The translations under genes were made by a program, and so were the position numbers. The notes beneath the pieces are model-generated. The model did not search any database. It saw only the letters and a list, made by a program, of their open reading frames with translations, and was not told the DNA's origin. Shown here in pieces: positions 8,812 to 17,179 of a stretch of 22,305 nt of DNA (position 1 is the first letter of the stretch; each line of letters starts with the position of its first letter). This DNA comes from Chara braunii (taxonomy: Eukaryota > Streptophyta > Charophyceae > Charales > Characeae): the NCBI GenBank assembly GCA_003427395.1, contig BFEA01000003.1:6907041-6929345 (forward strand), given 5' to 3'.

Positions 8812-9087
8812 TTGCTCCAGCTTCGTCTTCGAGGTACCTGCAGCACAGCGCCAACATCACAGGTTAGTACCTGGTTCGTAACAGTGNGAGAGAGAGAGTT
8901 CTCTTCTTCCTCTTCTCAGTCNNCCATCTTCTTCTTACCCTCTCAACTTCTGACTTCCCTGCAGTTGCAGACTACGAGAGAAGAGATACCGGGCTTGGTG
9001 ACATATGATCCAGACTCGACTTTTTTTGGGGATTCAGACATGGCAACGAGGGACTATGTGGGATTGGTGACCAAGACTTGGTGTTAA
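8812..9087 (+). other. Short unassigned open frame
   Basis: About 91 codons are open to a TAA, but the frame crosses unresolved bases at 8887 and 8922-8923 and starts with a non-ATG codon. The last third (TYDPDSTFFGDSDMATRDYV) looks more protein-like than the first. No domain is recognised. It could be part of an exon or a retroelement frame. Confidence 0.15.
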
Positions 9088-9151
9088 CGACATTCCCATC
9101 GTCCTCCCTCCTTTCGTCTAACCCTTACCTCTTCGTCTGTGTATGTCTGGA

Positions 9152-9184
9152 CCTGGCGCTGGCTTCCTGTGTTACAGCGCCAGG
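9152..9184. other. Perfect 10-bp hairpin
   Basis: cctggcgctg (9152-9161) pairs exactly with cagcgccagg (9175-9184) around a 13-base loop. It is of the same general type as the hairpins at 7768 and 8213-8615. From here to about 9570 I see no gene. Confidence 0.8.
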
Positions 9185-9570
9185 CTCCTTCACACTCGGT
9201 GATGGATACAATGCATGTTTAGTCTGAGTTCAACATTGATTGGGCTAGTTAGNAGCACTCTGGCATTCTGCTTCGTTACTCCGAACTACGTGGATGAGGT
9301 CAGTCCTGTCAGGTCAGTCTTTGTATCAAGTCTTCCCTGCGCTCTTCAACATCTTCATGTATGAATGAGAATGTACATTGCTGGTCGAGATTCTCGTAAC
9401 CGCATTGTCTATTCAGTCCTTTTCATCACACTGCAGATTCTCGGTTTATTGCATACATTGCATATTTATGCATGTAACACACAGGGAGAATGGAGGATGA
9501 GAGAGGATGCCTGCCAAAGCTGAAGGTGAGTCACCAGTCCAGAACCTCTTCCGTCAAACCTCGTTGATGT

Positions 9571-9714
9571 CGTTTTTTTTTTTTTTTTTGAACAAAGAAG
9601 AAGGTTTCCATTATATTCCAAAACTTTGAGGCCGGGGACCTCACAATTCGACCCCGGGTTATCTTGGGAGCATTACCCAGTTTTGCTTATGACGAGATCC
9701 ACTGAGTCCCTAAA
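9571..9714 (-). mobile_element. LINE- or SINE-type 3' tail with poly(A), copy 1
   Basis: On the minus strand the segment reads a tRNA A-box-like gactcagtggatctc, then aaaactgggtaatgctccca (plus 9665-9684), a B-box-like ggggtcgaattgtgaggtcc, ccccggcctc, and an A tail (T run at 9571-9589). The same order, aaactgggta then ccggcctc then an A/T-rich end, recurs at 20041-20175 (plus) and about 20960-21064 (minus). This copy lies about 300 bp beyond the LINE coding end at 10014 on the same strand, so it may be that LINE's 3' terminus or a SINE sharing it. Confidence 0.45.
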
Positions 9715-10013
9715 ACCCTTATCATTTTGTCTGTATCCTTACTGCTTCCTTGTACGCTCCTCTCAGCTACATGGGCTGTCGGCTATCCCTGAGGTTCTAG
9801 AGCGTTGAGCCACCAACGAAGCGCTGTTCCTGCTTGCAAAACCCCAAGCTACTTTTGCCATCTTGAAAGGAGCTAACTCTGCTGCGTAAGCCCTAATCCT
9901 CAGCTTCTACTTTCTCTGTCAAACCTCCCTAAAGCGTTGCCTGCCCTCCAGCTTCTGCGCTGTCCTCCTCCTCTTCTTATCCCGGTCTGCCATCCCCCCG
10001 ACAGTCCCGTTCC

Positions 10014-10888
10014 TCAGTTGGAGTTCAGGCTGGTGCTGGGTCCTTGCGACCGAGCCGACCGCAGTAAAGCATTCCTTCCCATGTTGCCATCTCCTTGGGG
10101 TCCCCCTGAGAGTCTCCACACGAGTCTCGGTGTGTCCCCTTCTATGCCGCGTAGTTTCCCGGATCCCAGGCTGTCCTTGCAGAATTTGTCTATGATATCT
10201 TGTCTTTCGGTGGGGCCATTCTTGATACTCTTGAGTGCTCTGTGCCAGTCGGCCTGGTAATCAATCCGTAAGAGTTGTGTGACCGTCTCCCATGCTTCTG
10301 CCATTGGGTGTTTTGGGTGTCGATGGTTTCCTTGCAGTGTCTCTTCCATATTGCCCTTAGTGTAAGCAGCCGCGGTCTCCGGAAGCGGGTCTTCTGCCAC
10401 TTCTCTCTAAGCACGGGCTCTGACAGGCAGCCTGTGAGGCGAGTGATGGGGTTATCTGGCAATGGTGCGCTGTTGACTGTCACCCACAGCACGCGCTTCT
10501 GCTCCGGCGGCCACAGCTGCCGTGCTTTCTGGCAATACACAGAGGGCAGTGGGGCAGGTTCTCTCCAGCAAGCCCTCGTCGCAGATTGCACAAAGGTCGT
10601 CGAAATCCCGCTTGGCTGCCGCTCTGCGCCGCCTGCTGAGCCACTTATTGACTGGGAGGCTCCAGGGAGGAGGTGTTTCTCTCATCTTTGTTTCATGATG
10701 TCGTTGGCGTCGACAGCTCTCCTCCTGAGTCTGTAGCCCAGGCGTGTAGTGTGGTCCAGGATGTAAGTACGCCGCTCGGTCCGAGTCGTCATGCCAACCG
10801 TCTTCCATGCCCATTTCGCTGGGTCAAATTCCAAGTCCTGCAGTTGTGTTGTTGGGCTATAGATTCTGTCGAAGTCGTCCTCCACCAC
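10014..10888 (-). mobile_element. LINE ORF2 C-terminal fragment
   Basis: The minus strand encodes, in order, LQDLEFDPAKW with ERRTYILDHTTRLGYRLRRR, then KWLSRRRRAAAKRDFDDL and CAICDEGLLE (the first half of a zf-RVT-type zinc motif), then in other frames PPEQKRVLWVTVNSAPLPDN, LLTLRAIWKRHCKETIDTQ and LLRIDYQADWHRALKSIKNG. At least two frameshifts separate these blocks. The order matches the plus-strand LINE at 4128-4865. The coding part ends near 10014, and the sequence to 9571 is probably its 3' untranslated region. It lies on the same strand as the hexosaminidase gene and just downstream of it. Confidence 0.7.
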
Positions 10889-10965
10889 GCGGATCTTGCG
10901 AAGCAGCGCTGGTTTAGCTCTTACTCAAGCGCGCGTGCACTGTCTTATTTAAGATGGAGTGTGTT

Positions 10966-11058
10966 TTGTCAAGCTCTGACCTTTTCGTTGTATATATCCA
11001 CCTTGTGTCTCGGAGTCCGTAGCCTTTCAGCAGCAGCAGCAGAAGCAGCTACTCCACA
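10966..11058 (-). pseudogene. Relic of a GH20 hexosaminidase C-terminus
   Basis: On the minus strand this reads AASAAAAERLRTPRHKVDIY followed by NEKVR and a stop. The intact gene has AAAAAERLWTPRRKADRYKE at the matching place (coding sequence near 11210-11290). The nucleotide match is about 80 percent over roughly 60 bp and is clearest at ggagtccgtagcctttcagc (here) versus ggagtccatagcctttcagc. The segment begins only some 40 bp past the stop of the intact gene. It appears to be a leftover of a tandem duplicate or of an exon-end duplication. The conserved Trp after ERL is replaced by Arg. Confidence 0.6.
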
Positions 11059-11096
11059 TGGAATGCATCCATTCATCCATTACTTCATTCGTTGTT

Positions 11097-13253
11097 TCAT
11101 TGCTCGTAACAGCTCCCAGGTCCAGCTGGGGCCGCCCGTGCAGTACCGTCCAGTGGTGCTGCAGGAACCCCCCGCTGGGTTAGGAGGCAGCGGAAATACC
11201 GCAGCCTTGTGGAGACGGTCTGAAGTTGTTCTTTGTATCGATCCGCCTTGCGTCTTGGAGTCCATAGCCTTTCAGCAGCAGCTGCAGCTCTAGGCCAAAT
11301 GGTCTGTAAGATGTCTGACGGATCCACCGTCTCCCCCCACATGCACACCTCCCCGCCAAGCACGAGTGCCTGCTGGTCCGACGTCGGTATGAATTGCAGT
11401 GGCTCGTACCCGTAGACACCATCCCAGGTCATCTTCAAATTGTCCAAGTACCAGAAGTCCCTGCAGCTTACTATGCAACGTAATCCGGCTTTCACCACTT
11501 CCATCGCCGTCATCTCACTTATCCAAGTTTGGATGATTGTTCGGTTGTCCATGTCCTGCCCAAACGTATTGAAGGTCTCCTCCCAGTTCACAGGGTCCCG
11601 ACCACGGGTGATTGCCGCTTGCTGTACACGATTGACAAACTGGAAATAGGCCGCTTGACCAGAGATGTTTCCTTTCGTCAGCCAAGCATGGATGTGTGGA
11701 GTGGCCTCCCAACAGTTGGTATTGACCTCGTCCCCTCCTAAGTGGAATAAGTCATAATCGAACACATCGTTAAGATGATCGAGGACCCCGTTGAGCAACT
11801 CGAAAGTAAAGTTTTTTGTAAGATCCAATGGTTCTCGACAAGCCGCGGACGGCCAAAGCTCTTGATACCCAACACCCCAAGAAGCGGCATGACCAGGGAC
11901 ATCCAACTCCATCATGACACGAACGCCTCGTTGCCTCGCGTACTCGACCACCTCCTTCACATCCTCTGTTGTGTACCTCTCTTGTTCGGAATACGCCCCA
12001 TTCCATAACAGTGGGTACTTGGGCACCTCTAGTGGAAAAGCTTGAGTGTCCACAATATGCCAGTGGAGCACGTTCAGCTTAGCGAAGGACAAGGAGTCGA
12101 CGACTCCCTTAATTGCCGCCACCGGTTGGAAATGTCGCGATGTGTCGATCAACACTCCACGATGAGGGAACCTTGGCGAGTCCTGAATAGCCCAAGGGAC
12201 CCCCTTTACTTCAACGCTTTTAGAAGAGAAGCTGTAAGAACAAAGCTGGCTAAAAGTTTCGAGCGCTCTCAGCACGCCGAAAACTGTTTCCGCCAAGATC
12301 AACACCTCAGCGTCCTCCGAGTCCGGGATTTCTAAAAAGTATGACTCGTCCGTGTCCAACTGAAGCTTCTCTGACGACGTAAGCACGACGATACTCACCA
12401 ACCGCAAACCCCCATCCTCATTCACCTCCTCCTCCGCAGCATCTACCAATCGTTGCTCCCTTCTCCACCATGATGAGTTAGAAAGACCAGCACTCCGAAG
12501 AGAACGGACTCGTTCTTCTTTCGAAATGCCGGTTGTATGCCTCGTCGTTGCACTGTCTTTTTTCTGTCGATGACTGAAGATTAGGTTATGGTAACGCCTA
12601 AATGCATTTCTAAGCAACTCCGAGCGTACGTTAGCCTGGAATGACATTGCCCTGCTGACACGGATAGAGCCGCTGCCATTAATATAAGATAAGGGTAATG
12701 GCCAGATGAAAGCCTGATGATCATTGTCGGTAGCAAGCGAGTCGAGTAATCTGTCGACACGTCTGCATCCCCCTCCTCCTCCCTTTCCTTCCCCCACTTT
12801 GAATACTCCATTTAGTTCATTCCCATTTTCTTGTCCTCCCTGTCTGCTTCCAACTCCCTTTGGAGCACCACCTCCAACACCACCTCCACCTCCACCTCCA
12901 CCTCTTCGGTGATTGTTGTATGCAAGCACCTTCTGATGAGGTCTGTGTCTGTCTTCGAGCACTGTACTTCGGGTCTCAGCTTGCCACGGAGTGTGCCGTT
13001 CCTTGAGCATTGCTCCGCGGCGCTGTCGCCACTGATCGGCACATTCAAGAGTATATTTTTCATGTTGTAGCCACCAGCTACTTCCATCCACGAGCTCCGC
13101 CTTGCGTGATGGCGTCGGGATAATCACCAGTTGGTGCACCATCCACACGCCCACAGTCAGCGAAAGTACAGACCATGACCAACATATCATCGGTCCCCAG
13201 GGCTTGAATAGTACTGCCAAAGCATTGGCCTTATTCACCCCACAGCCCACCAT
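11097..13253 (-). CDS. Beta-N-acetylhexosaminidase, glycoside hydrolase family 20
   Basis: The enzyme removes terminal beta-linked GlcNAc/GalNAc from N-glycans and similar substrates in the secretory pathway, vacuole or apoplast. Numbering runs from the first open codon (13334). Residues 209-370 match the N-terminal GH20 domain (IWPLP), and 391-690 the catalytic barrel: RGVLIDTSRHF 392-402, HWHIVDTQ 424-431, ELDVPGHAASWG 476-487, HLGGDEV 531-537 with catalytic Asp535-Glu536, LGGEVCMWGETVD 659-671, TIWPRAAAAAERLW 678-691. The C-terminus GPGSCYEQ is typical. Asn sequons lie at 219, 286, 508, 556 and 597. The frame opens after a stop with TTG. The first ATG is Met28 (13251-13253, acaATGG context), used here, and an upstream exon joined after TTGCAG near 13330 is possible. 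A hydrophobic stretch at 50-72 suggests a signal anchor. Residues 144-190 are Gly-rich, and the protein is well above the usual 530-580 residues. Confidence 0.9.
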   Translation of the reverse strand: MVGCGVNKANALAVLFKPWGPMICWSWSVLSLTVGVWMVHQLVIIPTPSRKAELVDGSSWWLQHEKYTLECADQWRQRRGAMLKERHTPWQAETRSTVLEDRHRPHQKVLAYNNHRRGGGGGGGGVGGGAPKGVGSRQGGQENGNELNGVFKVGEGKGGGGGCRRVDRLLDSLATDNDHQAFIWPLPLSYINGSGSIRVSRAMSFQANVRSELLRNAFRRYHNLIFSHRQKKDSATTRHTTGISKEERVRSLRSAGLSNSSWWRREQRLVDAAEEEVNEDGGLRLVSIVVLTSSEKLQLDTDESYFLEIPDSEDAEVLILAETVFGVLRALETFSQLCSYSFSSKSVEVKGVPWAIQDSPRFPHRGVLIDTSRHFQPVAAIKGVVDSLSFAKLNVLHWHIVDTQAFPLEVPKYPLLWNGAYSEQERYTTEDVKEVVEYARQRGVRVMMELDVPGHAASWGVGYQELWPSAACREPLDLTKNFTFELLNGVLDHLNDVFDYDLFHLGGDEVNTNCWEATPHIHAWLTKGNISGQAAYFQFVNRVQQAAITRGRDPVNWEETFNTFGQDMDNRTIIQTWISEMTAMEVVKAGLRCIVSCRDFWYLDNLKMTWDGVYGYEPLQFIPTSDQQALVLGGEVCMWGETVDPSDILQTIWPRAAAAAERLWTPRRKADRYKEQLQTVSTRLRYFRCLLTQRGVPAAPLDGTARAAPAGPGSCYEQ

Positions 13254-13409
13254 TGTTTGATTGATATAGCTCGCAGCGGGAGACACGCCAAAATCTCTGA
13301 AACCCTCATACACATACACGTTGTAAAGCTGCAACTCAAAAATTGGAACTGCTTAACTTTGGTTCGCAATTCGATATCTGCAACGCGAACAAGTTTACAA
13401 ACACACAGG

Positions 13410-13532
13410 TGGTTAACAGGTACCCCCACTTTTCAGCCCCAGGTTGACACCCTCACCCCTGAGACGAGCCTGGAAAAACCCTGAAATGAGCCTGGAAAAA
13501 CCCTGAAAATTTGGGGCTCTGTTAACCATCTC
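13410..13532. mobile_element. Small inverted-repeat (MITE-like) element upstream of the GH20 gene
   Basis: ggtggttaacag at 13410-13421 is matched by an inverted gatggttaacag ending near 13531. The similarity continues inward imperfectly for about 28 bp (cccc...ttttcag). Inside is a 22-bp tandem repeat starting gagcctggaaaaaccctgaa at about 13467 and 13489. The element lies about 160 bp upstream of the proposed start codon of the hexosaminidase, so it could affect that promoter or leader. Confidence 0.45.
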
Positions 13533-13770
13533 TCGAAAAGGACAAAAAATGAGGGGCTGTGGCAGGACTCGTTATTAAGGGGAAGTTTGAAAGCAAAAAA
13601 AAAAAAAAGAGGCATGGGGAGCTCCAAACTGCCAAAGCATTTGACATGATTAAGCGGATACATACTTCCTTCCTCGCTCAAGTAAACTATGTTGTCATTA
13701 TGTCTGTATTCCGCCCAATTTTCAGGTCAAAAGCACTTGCGATGATCCTACAACATTTTATACAGCCACC
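13533..13770. other. Unassigned, includes a short A run
   Basis: No gene was found. A run of about 14 A lies near 13596-13609. This would be distal upstream sequence of the hexosaminidase gene. Confidence 0.3.
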
Positions 13771-13771
13771 T

Positions 13772-13976
13772 AGGGGGTGGGGAGGGAGAGGCTGAGGGCC
13801 ATGCAAGAAGAGCAAGGGGGGACTGGAGGTGGGGTTGAGGGGGAAGGAGTCAGTGGAGAAAAGTGAGGAAAGGAGGGGTGAGGAGGAGGAAGGGAGAAAG
13901 GGAGGAGAGCCGGAAGGCGGGGAGCAGAGGGCGGGGAAGGGCCAAAGGGGAAGTAGAGTAGGGGAAGACAGGTATT
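13772..13976 (+). repeat. Purine-rich tract of about 200 bp
   Basis: The plus strand is almost entirely G and A, with many ggg and gggg runs. Such asymmetric tracts can form triplex or G-quadruplex structures. The frames crossing it are compositional artefacts. Confidence 0.7.
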
Positions 13977-14059
13977 TCCCTAACACATTCATATGAGAAG
14001 GGACGGTGGACTGAGTTTCCAGCTTCTCTATCTCTATCTCCTCTTCTCTTCTCTATCCT

Positions 14060-14390
14060 CCTAAAGCCAACCTGGTGATCGCAGGTGATTTTAACACGGT
14101 CTTCGTGCCTGGTCTGGATTCTCCTCAAGCAGAATGAAGGAATTTTGACACAGTTCTCCTGGAACAGATCATGGAAGCTCAAGGCCATACGCATACGTAC
14201 AGACAGGTAAATCCGGATGCTCCGTGCTACACCTGGACTTCAGCCCAACGAATAGAGGACTGAATGCCACCAAGGAGAAGATTGGACCTTGTGTGGACGA
14301 AAGTCGAACCCTGGGAGGCAGTGACTAGCTCAGTGGCCCTGCCCGATCCGTTATTGGACCACTGCCCACTGCCCACTGGCCAGTGAAGGT
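14060..14390 (+). pseudogene. LINE endonuclease (EEP-type) domain
   Basis: The translation contains LVIAGDFNTVF (GDFN at 14084-14095), YTWTSAQR near 14228, RLDLVWTKVEPWE near 14280 and LPDPLLDHCPL near 14340-14372. These are the conserved GDFN, YTW, LDxVW and DH blocks of the apurinic-type endonuclease that nicks the target for LINE insertion. TGA and TAG codons interrupt the frame (for example after SPQAE), so it is non-functional. Confidence 0.75.
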
Positions 14391-14559
14391 GGGGTTTCAA
14401 CTGGGCCAGAGAATCCAGAGGGAGAGGCACTTCTTCAGATTGAATACGGAGAACCTAAAAAATCAGGAAGTTTGGAGGTGGTGGAGGAAGCACTGTCCCA
14501 GATTTTAGCTAGGGAGAGGAAGAAGGAGGAAGCAGAATGCTTGCGGATGGTGGAAGAGG

Positions 14560-14745
14560 ATGGAGAACCATAGTAGGACAGACCCTATCACAGACCTCTA
14601 TGGAGAACAGAGAAGGGACACATGGATGGCTAAATGGGAAATGATCCAAGTGGAACAGCAAGAGACCTGCGCACGGAGGGCAAGATGTCCCACATGGACC
14701 GGATGTCGTGGACTTTGTCCCCCCCGACCTCACGACATCATCTAG
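14560..14745 (+). pseudogene. LINE linker between endonuclease and reverse transcriptase
   Basis: A 61-codon frame with DLYGEQRRDTWMAKWEMIQV resembles the helical linker between the two enzymatic domains of a LINE ORF2. It is bounded by stops and has lost continuity with the endonuclease block. Confidence 0.4.
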
Positions 14746-14869
14746 CCACGACTTCCCGGAAGCTGGCAGATGGGTTGAGAGAGACCTTTTTGGATGCGCT
14801 TGCGGATTTTATAGTTGCGAAGAGGGAGATAGAAAATGGGAGGGAATGGGACGAAGGTAGGAAGGGGTG

Positions 14870-15700
14870 AGGAGAGGGTTCAGGTTAATCGCCCGGGGAA
14901 AGCCATATCGATCCCCGCAAGTATCTTCGTAGTCAATCAGATTACAGCGTGAGGGGAGTATCCTCCTTACACGATCTCGCCTTATGGCTCGAGTATCCTG
15001 GGGGGGTTCGGTAGGGAGTTCCTGTACGGGGATGAGGGCGGGAAGAAGGAAAGCGCAAAAAGTAGTGTAGAGCGGGACCAATATTCAGACAGGAAGAAGC
15101 GGGAGAGAAGCGCGTGGGGAGAGCGGGTGGAAAACAATTACAGATGGAGAGAAGAAGGCACGAAGAAGGGAGAGGCGAAGATGGCATGGGGATAGCAGGA
15201 AGCGGGGGCGGGGGAGCTTGCATACATGGCGCCGGCACAGAAACAAAAGGGCACCAAAACAGTTATGTTCCACGATTCTAGTTCTAATACTAATTCAAGA
15301 TTAAGAAATCTAAAAACGATATCAGACGCGGGAAAATTCTACGCCATTCAGATCCTGCTGGAAATTCACAGAGTTTTCAGGGGCGAATTTGGGAGCATTC
15401 ATTTGCAAGAAAGGACACGCCAGCGGGAAAGTGCGGCCATAAACCCCGGAATTCCCAACTGCCGCTCAAAATTCCTAGCGCACTCACTAAGTGCGCGCGT
15501 AAGTCCTACGTAAATTTCTGGATCGCCGAACAAAAATCGCGAAAAAGTTCTCAGAAAAAAAAAGAACAACAAATCTTGAAAAAGTAGGAGGGCCTCGTCA
15601 GCCATTGATTTCATGAATACCGCAAACAAAAAGGAAGTTTACCCCTAAAGCCCGTTAAAGATCGAAAAGTACAGATAACAAAACTCAGGGCTTCGAAAGT
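14870..15700. other. Extra DNA between LINE domains, possibly inserted
   Basis: The gap between the endonuclease DH motif and the start of the reverse transcriptase is about 1.4 kb, where roughly 0.7 kb is usual. The first part is purine-rich, while 15260-15700 is more A/T-rich than its surroundings. I could not see terminal repeats or a target duplication that would define an insertion. Confidence 0.35.
15226..15513 (+). CDS. Hypothetical 95-codon ORF or exon
   Basis: The ATG at 15226-15228 has a G at +4 and opens a frame beginning MAPAQKQKGTKTVMF. It includes KFYAIQILLEIHRVF, which could form an amphipathic helix. I recognise no domain. A consensus splice donor GTAAGT lies at 15499-15504, and an exon ending at 15498 would be 91 codons in phase 0. 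It may be a small exon inside the inserted segment, LINE-derived, or chance. Confidence 0.2.
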   Translation: MAPAQKQKGTKTVMFHDSSSNTNSRLRNLKTISDAGKFYAIQILLEIHRVFRGEFGSIHLQERTRQRESAAINPGIPNCRSKFLAHSLSARVSPT

Positions 15701-15800
15701 TCGTTCGGGTACAGAAGCTGGTACGTCACAGCCCAGGGAGTCGTTGTAGGCAATGCACGAGGAAGCAGATCTCTGGCAGCACACAGATAAGACACTCAGT

Positions 15801-16124
15801 CTGGATGCTCACCAGAGATTCGCCTTAGACAGGCCCCTTGTCTTGGAAGAACTACAAGAGGCAGTCCAATGCATGGCCAGAGGGAAATCGCAGGGAGATC
15901 ATGGCATCCCCGTGGAGTTATACTCAGCCACCTGGGATCAAGTGCGCCTGATCCTGCTAAGCCTGGATGCTCACCAGAGATTCACCTTGGACAGGCCCCT
16001 TGTCTTGGAATAACTACAAGAGGCAGTCCAATGCATGGCCAGAGGGAAATCGCGGGGAGATCATGGCATCCCGGTGGAATTATACACAGCAACCTGGGAT
16101 CAAGTGCGCCTGATCCTGCTAAGC
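15801..16124 (+). repeat. 162-bp in-frame tandem duplication in the reverse transcriptase
   Basis: The segment beginning ctggatgctcaccagagatt at 15801 is repeated from 15963, and the next unit boundary is at 16125, giving two 162-bp copies (54 codons). They differ by a few substitutions, one of which turns GAA into TAA at 16011-16013 in copy 2. The duplication repeats the block up to VRLILLSL. Confidence 0.9.
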
Positions 16125-16609
16125 CTGTTCAACAGGATTTTGGAGGGGGGGGCACATTGACAGACGACATGTGCACAGGGGTTATCACCCTTCTGTACAA
16201 GAAAGGGCACAAGCAAAACGAACGCAACTGGCGCCCCATTTTGCTCCTCAACGTGTCTTGCAAAATTCTGGCAAGGTGCTCGCCAGGCGGTTGGCTCACA
16301 TCTTGGCAGATCCAATTGGTGCAGATCGAGGGGCATTCGTCAAGGGAAGGTCCATTGCTGAGAACATCTTAATCGCGATTGGGCCACTGGAGGTCATCAA
16401 CAAGGAGAGAAGATAGGTCACGGTGGCAATACTTGGTCTTGAAAAGGCGTACGAACGGGTTAACTGATCCTTTGCCTTAGCAACCTTGGAACACACGAAC
16501 TTTGGAACCATGACGTCCGTTCGCAGATGGATCACAGCGATGTATTGCTCCTCGACAGCAATGGTTCTGGTCAACAGCAAGCGCTCCAGAGTCTTTGGAC
16601 TGTAAAGAT

Positions 16610-16722
16610 CCTCAGGCAGGGGTGCCCTTTGGCCTCACCGTTATTTGTGGCACAAATGGAGGATCCCTCAGGCAGGGGTGCCTTTGGCCCCCCTGTGTGA
16701 CACAAATGGAGGTCTTGCTGCA
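16610..16722 (+). repeat. About 56-bp tandem duplication at the RQGCPL motif
   Basis: cctcaggcaggggtgcc occurs at 16610 and 16666, each followed by tttggcc and, further on, acaaatggagg. It duplicates the reverse transcriptase RQGCPL..QME block, with a frame change in the second copy. Confidence 0.8.
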
Positions 16723-17179
16723 TGCCATGCGCGGTCCCGCAGATCAGAGAACTGCGCCTGAAGGAAGGAACAGAAGTCTGCACGGGAGCAATTGCTGATG
16801 ATCTCCTGCTGATATCTGAGGCCACTAAGGAATCCAAGGAATCTGCTAAGCTGCTATTTGACCAGTACTCCTCACTATCCGAAGCAAAGGTCAACTGGGA
16901 CAAGTCAGTGTGTTTCTTGCCCCAGGGATACGAACTACTTCATGACGACTGGTAAATGAGGATGATCAGCGAAACGGAGTCGGAAGGCTAACTAGGGGTC
17001 CAAGTTTCATTCTCCAACAGCCGCCCGGCTCAGGATGCTATTCTGGCGGGTAAAGTGGAGGCCTGACTGAAGAGATGCCACGGAGCCAGAGGGCGCAGAG
17101 GCATTTCCTTGATGGGGAGAGCTACAGTGATCTCCTCCTCTGTGTTTGCCCTCATCTGGCGTGGTCGTGATCTCCAAGA

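Noticed and set aside
8112-8883. LTR ends suggested by ggttcataaca and ggttcgtaaca
   Set aside because: No matching tgttacgaacc-type start, no paired LTR and no primer-binding site could be found.
13254-13334. Extension of the hexosaminidase coding sequence to the first open codon at 13334
   Set aside because: That codon is TTG, and an in-frame stop lies just upstream. The first ATG is at 13251-13253, although an upstream spliced exon remains possible.
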